DNA of 64,000 nucleotides from the NCBI GenBank assembly GCA_036824505.1, contig DAITAA010000002.1, positions 106,268-170,267 on the forward strand. Direction: 5' to 3'. Below are positions 44,468 to 52,802 of the stretch, piece by piece. This DNA is from SCUD01 sp036824505. Its GTDB lineage: Bacteria; Pseudomonadota; Gammaproteobacteria; Steroidobacterales; Steroidobacteraceae. The position numbers and the translations under genes are program-made. Numbering within the stretch: position 1 is the first letter of the stretch; every line of letters starts with the position of its first letter. A model generated the notes under the pieces. It had not been told where the DNA came from and ran no database searches. It saw only the letters and a program-made list of their open reading frames with translations.

Positions 44468-45490
44468 TCAGCCTTTCGGTCCGGCTCCCACGAAGATGCT
44501 CTTCGGCATGTGCATCGTCACCAGCATGTGTGGCACATCGACCGTTTCTGCGATCTTCAGGTCCCCGGCCAGCGAGCAAAGCATGTAAGCCTGCTCCCGG
44601 CTGAGGCCCTTCGTCTCAGCCAGGTAGTCGATCATGTACCGCGTGGCTTTCTTCGCGGCCTCGTCGATCGTCGTGGCAAACCCGGTGGTCGCGTAGTACT
44701 CGTCCGTTTCATATTGCGGCTCCGGGATCGATCGCCCACCCTTGATCACGCGGATCTCGTACACGATGCGCATCGGCGCCTCAATTGCGGTGCCTGAAAC
44801 TTCCCCGTGCCCCTGCACGGCGTGGGTATCACCGATTGAGAACAGTGCGCCCGGTACGAACACCGGAAAGTAGACGGTCGTGCCGGCCACCAGATTCGGG
44901 TCGTCGAGATTGCCGCCGTTGGCGCGCGGCGGAATCGTGTTCAGCATCTCATCCGTATCCGGCGCCACGCCCATGACGCCGGCGAACGGTTTCAGAGGAA
45001 TGCGAATACCGTCCGCGAACTCGACCTCGTTCTTCTCCTTGTCGAGCGCGAAGGTTTGCAGCACGGTCCCTTCGAACTCACCGGCCAGGAATCCGAATTC
45101 CGGTTCGAGTACCATCCATCCCCAGTCGTCGGGCTCCAGTTCAATCAGACGAACGGCGAGCACATCGCCAGGTGTGGCGCCTTCGACATAAACCGGCCCG
45201 GTCAGCGTATGAACTCGATCCATATCGACGCTGTGGAGGACTTCGGCGGTTGATCCCGGCTGGAGCTGCCCGCCGGTCGCCTCGTGCGTGAACGCCTCGA
45301 TGACGCTGCCCGACGGCACCCGGATGACGGGCTTGATCAGGCGGCTGAACTTGTCGTGCGTCTGCTCTTTCGTCAGCACGAAGTCCGGCTTGAGGGCCGG
45401 TGTGTCGACGGTCTTTTCAGGAGGGGATTCGGCGCTGCAGCTGGCCAGGAAAACGACGAAGCACGCAGATAACACGCCGAGTCTTTGCAT
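44468..45490 (-). CDS. Acetamidase/formamidase family lipoprotein
   Basis: The ATG at 45490 (GAGGG upstream) yields a lipoprotein signal, MQRLGVLSACFVVFLASC, with lipobox LASC. The mature part matches the acetamidase/formamidase (FmdA/AmdA) family, including GVMGVAPDTDEMLNTIPPRA, NGGNLDDPNLVAGTTVYFPV and GDTHAVQGHGEVSGTA. The enzyme family hydrolyses short amides to ammonia and acid, usually in the cytoplasm, so a lipid-anchored form is notable. The length is 340. It is divergent from a PLP-dependent dehydratase. Confidence 0.88.
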   Translation of the reverse strand: MQRLGVLSACFVVFLASCSAESPPEKTVDTPALKPDFVLTKEQTHDKFSRLIKPVIRVPSGSVIEAFTHEATGGQLQPGSTAEVLHSVDMDRVHTLTGPVYVEGATPGDVLAVRLIELEPDDWGWMVLEPEFGFLAGEFEGTVLQTFALDKEKNEVEFADGIRIPLKPFAGVMGVAPDTDEMLNTIPPRANGGNLDDPNLVAGTTVYFPVFVPGALFSIGDTHAVQGHGEVSGTAIEAPMRIVYEIRVIKGGRSIPEPQYETDEYYATTGFATTIDEAAKKATRYMIDYLAETKGLSREQAYMLCSLAGDLKIAETVDVPHMLVTMHMPKSIFVGAGPKG

Positions 45491-45573
45491 TTCGGACCCT
45501 CCCCGGATCGTTGCTTCGAGGGTAGGGAGTTCAAACCCCGTTGGCAATCGGGCTGGCGGCGCTAAACTGAAGA

Positions 45574-46533
45574 ATGAGCGCGATCCCTTCGGACTGGAAA
45601 GACAGGATCCTGGCGGCCCATGAGCGCATCCGGTCCATCGTGCTGGAGACGCCGATTGTCAGTTCCGGACATCGCGCCATCTCGCCGCTGGTCAAGTTCA
45701 AGCTCGAGAATCAACAACGCACGGGATCCTTCAAATTCCGCGGGGCTTCCAATGCGCTCTGCATGTTGACTTCTGAGCAGGCGCGAGCGGGCGTGCTGAC
45801 TTCGTCGACCGGTAATCATGGCTTGGCGGTGGCGACTGCAGCTCGAAGTTTGGGGATCCGGGCAGAGATCTATGTCTCCCCGCATGTTTCTTCGCCCAAG
45901 CTGGCAGCCATTCGAAACTGTGGCGCTGAAGTTCAGATTGTGGGCAGCAATCCCCTGGATGCCGAACTGGCTGCACGCGCTGCGGCCCGGGAATCGGGGC
46001 GCATGTACATCTCGCCCTACAACGATCCAAACGTGATTGCCGGCCAGGGAACGGTCGCCGTGGAGTTGAATCACCAGCTTCAGAAAATTGATGCCGTCTT
46101 CGTGGCCGTCGGTGGCGGAGGACTGATCGGTGGCATCGGCGCCTATCTGAAAGCGGTGTCACCTCACACGCAAATCATCGGGTGCTGGCCGGAGAACTCG
46201 CCGGCCCTCTGCGAATGCCTCAGGCAGGGACGCATCGTGGACGTACCGGAACGCCCGACGCTCTCCGAGAGCACCGCGGGCGGCGTGGAGCCGGGCGCGA
46301 TTACTTTTGATCTCGGTCGGCAAGTCATCGATCGGACGATCCTGGTCTCGGAAGCGGAAATCCTTCGGGCCATGCGTCAGCTTCGGGATCAAGAAGGCTG
46401 GATGGTGGAGGGTGCGGCAGGCGTCGCCTTTGCGGGATTTCTGAAACATGCAGAGGAATTTGCAGATCGGACGGTAGTAATCATCATCTGCGGCGGCAAC
46501 CTGTCGCCAGGAGTCTTGGCCCAATTGCAGTGA
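45574..46533 (+). CDS. PLP-dependent threonine/serine dehydratase-like enzyme
   Basis: The protein has the fold-type II PLP motif SFKFRGASNAL, with the catalytic Lys near residue 54, STGNHGLAVA (substrate loop), and the glycine-rich phosphate-binding VGGGGLIGGI. The length of 319 matches catabolic threonine dehydratases and the hydroxyectoine-linked dehydratases (EutB-type). There is no C-terminal ACT domain, so no isoleucine feedback. It is divergent from the acetamidase-like gene. The exact amino acid cannot be told. Confidence 0.85.
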   Translation: MSAIPSDWKDRILAAHERIRSIVLETPIVSSGHRAISPLVKFKLENQQRTGSFKFRGASNALCMLTSEQARAGVLTSSTGNHGLAVATAARSLGIRAEIYVSPHVSSPKLAAIRNCGAEVQIVGSNPLDAELAARAAARESGRMYISPYNDPNVIAGQGTVAVELNHQLQKIDAVFVAVGGGGLIGGIGAYLKAVSPHTQIIGCWPENSPALCECLRQGRIVDVPERPTLSESTAGGVEPGAITFDLGRQVIDRTILVSEAEILRAMRQLRDQEGWMVEGAAGVAFAGFLKHAEEFADRTVVIIICGGNLSPGVLAQLQ

Positions 46534-46544
46534 TCGGGCTTGCA

Positions 46545-46581
46545 TATCGTTTATCGATGTGTATAATATCGTTTAACGATA
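46545..46581. promoter_or_regulatory. Operator-like palindromes over a promoter for the DUF2975/Xre pair
   Basis: Two palindromes share the half site ATCG...CGAT: ATCG-TTTAT-CGAT at 46546-46558 and the perfect TATCGTTTAACGATA at 46567-46581. They are 22 bp apart (about two turns). A perfect TATAAT (46562-46567) lies between and overlaps them. A protein bound there would block the promoter. The Xre-type protein encoded at 47113 is the obvious candidate for autoregulation. Confidence 0.7.
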
Positions 46582-46598
46582 AATATGGAGCCCCAGCA

Positions 46599-47111
46599 AT
46601 GAGCCGCACCAGCACCCAAGCACTCGCCGTCGCACGACCCGTCATCCGGACCTTGATTGTCCTCAACATCCTCTATGCCCTCGCCATCACCGGGCTGCTG
46701 ATCTTCAGCTTCTTCATCGAAGGCTGGCCGCAACGGCCGCTTGGCTTCGACCTGACGCACGCGCACCCGATGGCGGGCGACGGATTGCGCGCGATCGTCG
46801 TCGTCGGCGTGATCGGCGCTGCAATCGTGCACACAGTCCTGCGGCGACTGCTCGCAATCGTCGACACCGTTCGCGTCGGCGATCCCTTCATCCTCGACAA
46901 CGCCCGGCGTCTGGAGGCGATCGCATGGAGCGTGCTGGCGCTCGAAGGGCTGCGGATGGTCGTCGCCGCGATTGCGGCGGCGGTGTGGGAACCGGGACGG
47001 ATCGATGCATTCTCGTTCGCGCCGTGGCTCGCAGTGCTGCTGCTATTCGTACTTGCCGGCGTGTTCGCGCGCGGCGCGCGGATGCGCGAAGACCTCGAAG
47101 GCACGGTCTGA
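46599..47111 (+). CDS. DUF2975 family membrane protein
   Basis: The 170-residue protein has four membrane segments (about 18-38, 62-85, 108-130, 145-162) and the loop VDTVRVGDPFILDNARRLEAIAW, typical of DUF2975. GGAG lies nine bases before the ATG. It is followed one base later by a small Xre-family HTH gene, the usual pairing for this family. The pair is thought to sense a membrane or cell-surface condition, but no mechanism is established that I know of. Confidence 0.85.
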   Translation: MSRTSTQALAVARPVIRTLIVLNILYALAITGLLIFSFFIEGWPQRPLGFDLTHAHPMAGDGLRAIVVVGVIGAAIVHTVLRRLLAIVDTVRVGDPFILDNARRLEAIAWSVLALEGLRMVVAAIAAAVWEPGRIDAFSFAPWLAVLLLFVLAGVFARGARMREDLEGTV

Positions 47112-47112
47112 A

Positions 47113-47331
47113 ATGGCGATCCTCGTTCGCCTCGACGAAAAGCTACACGAGCGGCGCATGACGCTGACCGAACTGGCCGCGCGCGTCGACATCACCGTCG
47201 CCAACCTGTCGATCCTCAAGACCGGCAAGGCGAAGGCGATCCGCTTCTCCACGCTCGAGGCGATCTGCGTCGCGCTCGACTGCCAGCCCGGCGACCTGCT
47301 CGAATTTCGATTGGAGAATCACGAGGATTAG
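47113..47331 (+). CDS. Small XRE-family HTH regulator (YozG type)
   Basis: This 72-residue protein is essentially one HTH domain: KLHERRMTLTELAARVDIT, then VANLSILKTGKAKAIRFSTL, then EAICVALDCQPGDLLEF. The length and ending match the YozG/XRE regulators that accompany DUF2975. The ATG is one base after the DUF2975 stop (TGAAATGG). It should bind the palindromes upstream of the pair. Its 3' end overlaps the convergent ureohydrolase gene by four bases. Confidence 0.9.
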   Translation: MAILVRLDEKLHERRMTLTELAARVDITVANLSILKTGKAKAIRFSTLEAICVALDCQPGDLLEFRLENHED

Positions 47332-48302
47332 GTACTTTGCTGCGTCACCAATCGCATACCTTCGGTCCATGATGCGGCAAGCACGTTGAGAATGAACCGC
47401 CCCGCCATAATGCACGTCAACCCATTCGCAAAATCAAACGCCGGTGCGATCTCAACAATATCCATCCCAACAATCCTGTTGCGACTCGCAACGCTCCTCA
47501 GCAACGGCGCAAGCTGGCGAAAGTAGATCCCGCCCGGCGTCGGCGCCATCACCGCCGGCATCTCCGCTGGATCCAGCCCATCCGCGTCGATCGTCAGATA
47601 AACCGCACGCCCCCCGGGAATCGTCGCAAGCACCGGTTCCATGCCTTCCGCATGAATCTGCTCCGCAGTGAATAGCTTCGAGCCATACGCCCGCGCCGCC
47701 TCAAGCTCGCGGCTCCTCGCACTCCCGATCCCGCGCAACCCGATCTGCGTCATCCCCGACACTGCCGGATTCTTGCTCGCCCACTGCAACGGGCTGCTGT
47801 AACCGCGCCGCACTCCACCCACTTCCTCGCGCCAGTCCAAATGCGCATCTATATGAAGAATGTGAACCGGCTCGCCCACGGCATCGAGCGCGTCTAGCAC
47901 GGGAATCGTTACGCCATGATCGCCGCCCAGCACGATGAGCTGCGCACCCTGGCGCCACAAATGCCTCACGCGCTCCGTGATCGCCGCGTTGTATTCGCCG
48001 TAATCGCCCTTGCCGGACCAGCCCACGTTACCCATGTCGATATGCCGCGCCGGCAGGTGCGACGCCAGATCCGTGCCGGTATCGAAATCCCAATGCGCCG
48101 GGTTGTAACAAAAGCTCGGCGACATCTTGCGAATCGCATCCGGCGCGCGCGACTGATCGTTCGGAAACGGATCGTGCTTGTAAGGCTCGCTGTGCTGGAT
48201 CCCGAAGATCGCCACATCCGCCTGCCAGCCGGCCGGATCCGTGACCACCGGCCAGTCGAGAAATGGCCGAATCGGCGCGGTGGTCGGTTGCAAGCTCGTC
48301 AT
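47328..48302 (-). CDS. Arginase/agmatinase family ureohydrolase
   Basis: The binuclear manganese site is complete: GGDHGVTIP, HIDAHLDWREE and IDADGLDPAEMP, followed by GMDIVEIAP. The 324-residue protein therefore should cleave a guanidino compound such as agmatine, arginine or guanidinobutyrate to urea and an amine. The substrate loop cannot be read with confidence. The ATG overlaps the stop of the upstream MFS gene (ATGA), so import and hydrolysis are coupled. It converges with the Xre gene. Confidence 0.9.
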   Translation of the reverse strand: MTSLQPTTAPIRPFLDWPVVTDPAGWQADVAIFGIQHSEPYKHDPFPNDQSRAPDAIRKMSPSFCYNPAHWDFDTGTDLASHLPARHIDMGNVGWSGKGDYGEYNAAITERVRHLWRQGAQLIVLGGDHGVTIPVLDALDAVGEPVHILHIDAHLDWREEVGGVRRGYSSPLQWASKNPAVSGMTQIGLRGIGSARSRELEAARAYGSKLFTAEQIHAEGMEPVLATIPGGRAVYLTIDADGLDPAEMPAVMAPTPGGIYFRQLAPLLRSVASRNRIVGMDIVEIAPAFDFANGLTCIMAGRFILNVLAASWTEGMRLVTQQST

Positions 48303-49573
48303 TTCCTGTCCCCATTGCGACCCGCATCAATGGTAAGCCAGAGCGCAGCCGCTGCAACCGACGTCGCAGCCCCCGTCGCAAAAACCAGGCTCCAGTTGTG
48401 GCCCGCGGAGAGCGCCGCGATGATCGGCGTTGCCACCACGCCGCCCAGATTGCCGCCGGTGTTCAGGATGGCCGTCCCCGCCATCGTGTCCGACGGCGCG
48501 AGGTGCATCGTCGCCGCCCAGTACGGCCCCTCCGTCACCTCGACAAAGCCAAACGCCAGGCAGAGCGCAGCAATGGCCCAGTAAGGATTCGCCAATGAGA
48601 CCGTCAGATACAGGAACACGGCCGCGCATGGCAGGGCGGCGAGCGGAATGATGCGCAAGCCCACGCGATCCCCGAAACGCGCGCGCAGACCGTCTCCAAG
48701 CCTGCCGCCGGTCGCGGAGGCCACCGCCGCAACGACGAAAGGCAGGCTCGCGAGCCAGCCGCTCTCCAGTACGCTCAACTTCCGCTCCTGCACCAGGTAC
48801 AGGAAACTCCAGAACGCCACCAGATAGAAGACGTAGTTCATGATGAAGTAGGACGCCGTGATCCGGAGGATCTGCGGATCGCCGAGCACGCGGAACACCC
48901 GCTTCGCGGTCAGCGGCTCTCCCGGGTCGTAGGGCGGATTGCCGGCGAGCTCCGCAAGCTCCGCGGCCGAGACCATCGAATGTTCCTCGGGCCGGTCGCG
49001 CGCGAACCAGTACCACAGCGCCACCAGCAGCAACGACGGCAGGCTTGAAAAGACGAGAGCCTTCTGCCAGCCATAGTCCTGCATCAGCCAGGCGATCAGC
49101 GGCGATGCAGTCGCCGCGCCGAGCCAGAGTCCCGTGACGGTCAAGCCCTGCGCCGAAGCCCAGCGACCCACCGGAAACCAGTAGCGGATCGACCCGGAGA
49201 TGACCGGGAAAAGCGCCGCCTGGGCGGCGCCCAAGAGCGAACGGGCCAGCAGCATGGCACCGAGCACCACGCCTGCAGCGGCAAGAAGCGGCGAGGCCGC
49301 CGTCAGCACGCTCGCAATGGCGGTCGTGAGGCCGATCGCCGCCAGCATCTTGCGCGGACCCCAGACCTGCCCGACCAGTGCGCCCGGTAACTGAAATATC
49401 GCGTAGGTGAAGAGGAAAGCCGTCAGCAGCCAACCTACATCGACCTGCGACAGGCCGAGCTCCGGCATCATCCGCTCGGCCGCGACCGAGACGCTCTGGC
49501 GCTGCACGTAGCCCGTGAACGAGAAGGCGAACAGCATCGCGAAGATGGGAGTGCGGATGCGGAGCTTGGGCAT
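48299..49573 (-). CDS. MFS transporter
   Basis: This 424-residue protein has 12 predicted membrane helices and the motifs GYVQRQSVSVA, VGQVWGPRKML and GGRLGDGLRARFGDR of the anion:cation symporter/hexuronate-type MFS group. It is coupled to the ureohydrolase by a four-base overlap, so it probably imports that enzyme's substrate, or a metabolite of the same pathway. It is divergent from the molybdoenzyme genes with about 210 bp between. Confidence 0.88.
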   Translation of the reverse strand: MPKLRIRTPIFAMLFAFSFTGYVQRQSVSVAAERMMPELGLSQVDVGWLLTAFLFTYAIFQLPGALVGQVWGPRKMLAAIGLTTAIASVLTAASPLLAAAGVVLGAMLLARSLLGAAQAALFPVISGSIRYWFPVGRWASAQGLTVTGLWLGAATASPLIAWLMQDYGWQKALVFSSLPSLLLVALWYWFARDRPEEHSMVSAAELAELAGNPPYDPGEPLTAKRVFRVLGDPQILRITASYFIMNYVFYLVAFWSFLYLVQERKLSVLESGWLASLPFVVAAVASATGGRLGDGLRARFGDRVGLRIIPLAALPCAAVFLYLTVSLANPYWAIAALCLAFGFVEVTEGPYWAATMHLAPSDTMAGTAILNTGGNLGGVVATPIIAALSAGHNWSLVFATGAATSVAAAALWLTIDAGRNGDRK

Positions 49574-49784
49574 CGGCCAATAGATTACATGGCCACGAAC
49601 CGAGTAGGAGGGAGTTCGGGGCGCGAGCCAGGCGGGCCCGGGAAGTCATGTCATGGTCAGGCTGAGGAGGTTCAATGTTCCACGCATGTTGCAGCCAGCG
49701 TATGCTTTCTGTTCCGGGACCCGTGCAGCGGCGCATCCGTGCCCGATTCGAGGCCAAGTCCTCTGGCACAGTAAGGAGATCGCG

Positions 49785-50252
49785 GTGACCAGACTGAATA
49801 TCAACGGCAAGCAATACGACATCGACCTGCCCGCGGATACCCCGCTGCTGTGGGTGTTGCGCGACGAGATCGGTCTCACCGGGACCAAGTTTGGCTGCGG
49901 CATGGCGCTGTGTGGCGCCTGTACGGTACATATCGACGGCCAGCCGGGACGCGCGTGTGTGACCCCGATTTCCGCACTCGCTGGCAGGAAGATCGTCACC
50001 ATCGAGGCGATCGGCGCGGACCAGGTCGGTCAGGCAGTGCAGGCAGCGTGGGTAGACCTGAATGTCCCGCAATGCGGATATTGCCAGGCAGGGCAGATCA
50101 TGTCCGCGACAGCGCTCCTCAAGCAGAATCCCAGACCCACCGACGCCGATATCGACTCGGCCATGACCGGCAACATCTGCCGTTGCGGCACGTACGGTCG
50201 CATCCGCGCCGCCATCAAGCAGGCAGCGGGTGAAAAGGGAGCGACGCCATGA
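49785..50252 (+). CDS. (2Fe-2S) subunit of an isoquinoline-1-oxidoreductase-like molybdoenzyme
   Basis: This 155-residue protein has the plant-ferredoxin cluster (FGCGMALCGACTVHI, with the distal Cys in RACVTP) and the second helical cluster (QCGYCQAGQIMSATALL and GNICRCGTYGRI) of xanthine-oxidase-family small subunits. It passes electrons from the molybdopterin site to an acceptor. The GTG at 49785 has AGGAGA six bases before it. The large subunit follows with a four-base overlap. The lack of a FAD subunit nearby matches the isoquinoline oxidoreductase and aldehyde dehydrogenase type. Confidence 0.9.
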   Translation: MTRLNINGKQYDIDLPADTPLLWVLRDEIGLTGTKFGCGMALCGACTVHIDGQPGRACVTPISALAGRKIVTIEAIGADQVGQAVQAAWVDLNVPQCGYCQAGQIMSATALLKQNPRPTDADIDSAMTGNICRCGTYGRIRAAIKQAAGEKGATP

Positions 50253-52588
50253 ATACGCCCTTCCACTCGAGCAAGGCGATGGCCGCGGACGCAGCAGCGC
50301 CCGAAACACCGTTGTTGATCACCAACATCAGCCGGCGGGAGTTTCTCCAGGGTGCCACCGCACTCGGCGGGCTGGTGCTCGCCGTTGGTTATCCCGGCGA
50401 TTTGCGCGCCGAGGACCCGCCCAAGTACGGTGCGGATGCCATGCCGCACGGCTGGGTCGACAGCCCGCTGGTGTTCGTTGCTATCGGCGAGGACGGCATC
50501 GTCAGCATCGTGTGCCATCGCTCCGAAATGGGCCAGGGCGTGCGCACCGGCATGCCGATGATCGTCGCCGATGAGCTGGAAGCCGACTGGACGCGCGTGC
50601 GCGTCGTGCAGGCTCCAGGCGATGAGGCGCGTTACGGCAATCAGGACACCGACGGCTCGCGCAGCACTCGCCATTTCTTCATGCCGATGCGCCGTTGCGG
50701 CGCGGCCGCGCGCCAGATGCTGGAAGCGGCGGCCGCCGCGCGCTGGCAGGTGCCCGTCGGCGACGTGCAGGCGAAGAATCACGAGGTCGTGCACGTCGCC
50801 ACTGGCCGGCGTTTTGGCTACGGAGCGCTCGCCAAGGAAGCATCGAGCATGCCAGTCCCTGCGCCGGATGCGATCCGGCTCAAGGATCCTGCGCAATTCC
50901 GCTACATCGGCACTGGCAAGCTGAAGCTGGTCGACGCGCCGGACATCGCTACCGGCAAGGCCCAGTACGGCATCGATACACGACTGCCCAGCATGCTTTA
51001 CGCCGTGGTCGCGCGACCGCAGGTGTACGGCGGCAAAGTCGTGAGCTACGACGCAACCGCTGCGCTCAAGCTGCCCGGCGTGGTCCGCGTCGTGCAGATT
51101 GAGCCAACTCCGGGACCCCCGGAGTTCAATCCCCTGGGTGGGGTCGCGGTCATCGCACGCAACACCTGGGCGGCGACGCAGGGACGCAGCGCGCTGAAGA
51201 TCGTGTGGGACGACGGAGCGAATGCCGGCTACGACTCCGTTGCCTACAAGGCAACGCTCGAAGAGGCCGCAGGCAAGGCCGGCCTGGTCGTGCGCAATGA
51301 TGGGGACTTCAGCGCCGCGGCGGCCGCTGCTGCGAAACGCATCACGGCTGAATATTACCTGCCGCATCTCGCGCATGCGTCGATGGAGCCGCCGGCGGCG
51401 AGCGCGCGGATTGTGCAAGGCAAGTGCGAGGTCTGGGGCGGCTTTCAGTCACCGCAGGGCGTGCGCGACCGTGTTGCCAAGCGACTCGACATGCCGGTCG
51501 AAGACGTCACCGTGCATGTCACCCTGCTCGGCGGCGGATTTGGCCGCAAGTCCATGTGCGACTACGGCATCGAGGCCGCCGTGCTGTCCAAGGCGATGGA
51601 CGGCAGCCCGGTCAAGGTCGTCTGGACGCGCGATGACGATCTGCACAACGATTATTTCCACACCGTATCCGTCGAGCACCTGGAGGCGGGCGTCGATGCG
51701 AGGGGGCTGCCGGTGGCCTGGCTGCACCGCAGCGTCTCGCCGACGATCGACTCGACGTTCGTTGCGGATGCCAGACAGCAGGCGAACTATGAACTCGGCA
51801 TGGGTGTCATCAACGTGCCCTTTGCCATACCAAACATCCGCATCGAGAATCCCGAGGCGATCGCGCACACCCGGATTGGCTGGTTCCGTTCGGTGACGAA
51901 CATTCCCCATGCATTCGCGGTGCAGTCATTTGTCGCCGAGCTGGCCGCGGCTGCGGGGCGCGACCCAAGAGACTTCCTGCTCGAAGTGATCGGCCCGGCG
52001 CGCGTGGTGACGCCGCAGATGCTTAGCGATACGTACAACGAAGGCGAATCACCGGAGCGCTATCCGGTGGATACCGGGCGTCTGCGGGGCGTGGTGGAAC
52101 TCGCCGCGAAAGAGGCGGGCTGGGGCAGATCGCTGCCCAAAGGCAGCGGGCTCGGCATCGCCGCGCACTACAGTTTCGTCAGCTACGTCGCTGCGGTCGT
52201 GGAGGTCGCAGTCGACGCCAGGGGCGAGATGACCATCCCGCGCGTCGATATTGCGATCGACTGCGGGGCGACGGTCAATCCCGACGGCGTGCGCGCGCAA
52301 CTGCAGGGGGCCTGCGTCATGGGCGTGAGCGCGGCCATGTCGGGAGCCATCACTTTCAAGGGCGGTCGTGTGCAGCAGGATAATTTTCACCAGTACGAAG
52401 TGACGCGTATGCCGGCGGCGCCGCGCGAGATCCGCGTGCATATCGTGCCTGGCGATTACGGCAAGCCGCTGGGCGGCGTCGGCGAGCCGGGTGTGCCGCC
52501 GGTTCTGCCGGCGCTGTGCAATGCGATCTTTGCGGCAACAGGCAAGCGCATACGGCGGTTGCCGATCGGGGATCAGCTGAGGACCTAA
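50249..52588 (+). CDS. Molybdopterin-binding subunit, isoquinoline-1-oxidoreductase beta-like, Tat-exported
   Basis: The 779-residue protein belongs to the xanthine dehydrogenase large-subunit superfamily in the IorB split-gene form. The N-terminus has a twin-arginine motif, ISRREFLQGATALGG (Arg29-Arg30), predicting export as a folded complex with the iron-sulfur subunit. Molybdopterin contacts include GGGFGRKS near residue 430 and the C-terminal GGVGEPGVPP, which holds the catalytic Glu. It should hydroxylate an N-heterocycle or oxidise an aldehyde in the periplasm. Substrate unknown. Confidence 0.9.
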   Translation: MNTPFHSSKAMAADAAAPETPLLITNISRREFLQGATALGGLVLAVGYPGDLRAEDPPKYGADAMPHGWVDSPLVFVAIGEDGIVSIVCHRSEMGQGVRTGMPMIVADELEADWTRVRVVQAPGDEARYGNQDTDGSRSTRHFFMPMRRCGAAARQMLEAAAAARWQVPVGDVQAKNHEVVHVATGRRFGYGALAKEASSMPVPAPDAIRLKDPAQFRYIGTGKLKLVDAPDIATGKAQYGIDTRLPSMLYAVVARPQVYGGKVVSYDATAALKLPGVVRVVQIEPTPGPPEFNPLGGVAVIARNTWAATQGRSALKIVWDDGANAGYDSVAYKATLEEAAGKAGLVVRNDGDFSAAAAAAAKRITAEYYLPHLAHASMEPPAASARIVQGKCEVWGGFQSPQGVRDRVAKRLDMPVEDVTVHVTLLGGGFGRKSMCDYGIEAAVLSKAMDGSPVKVVWTRDDDLHNDYFHTVSVEHLEAGVDARGLPVAWLHRSVSPTIDSTFVADARQQANYELGMGVINVPFAIPNIRIENPEAIAHTRIGWFRSVTNIPHAFAVQSFVAELAAAAGRDPRDFLLEVIGPARVVTPQMLSDTYNEGESPERYPVDTGRLRGVVELAAKEAGWGRSLPKGSGLGIAAHYSFVSYVAAVVEVAVDARGEMTIPRVDIAIDCGATVNPDGVRAQLQGACVMGVSAAMSGAITFKGGRVQQDNFHQYEVTRMPAAPREIRVHIVPGDYGKPLGGVGEPGVPPVLPALCNAIFAATGKRIRRLPIGDQLRT

Positions 52589-52590
52589 GC

Positions 52591-52776
52591 GCGCATCTCG
52601 AACCGGTGTTTCCGCCGCCCATGGGATCGGCATGGGCGGGCATGTGCTTCTCCGACGAGCCCGGCATCTGCATCCCGGGAGAATTCGGCGTCCGCATGGA
52701 GGATTGCTGGCAAATGACCGAGGCCGGCCCCAAACTCTCCACACCGTCAGCCAGGTTGATCGACGACCCGATCTGA
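52591..52776 (+). pseudogene. C-terminal fragment of an M24 (Xaa-Pro) metallopeptidase
   Basis: The frame between the molybdoenzyme and the transporter reads GMCFSDEPGICIPGEFGV and RMEDCWQMTEAGPKLSTPSA, ending LIDDP-Ile-stop. This is the last 60 residues of a creatinase/prolidase-fold peptidase (the usual form has PGIYIPGEFGVRLED), including the metal-binding Glu residues. The rest of the peptidase is absent and there is no start codon in a reasonable position. It is a gene relic, probably from deletion between the flanking genes. Confidence 0.75.
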
Positions 52777-52802
52777 AGAGACTCAGGCGCCGCGCGCAGC
52801 CC

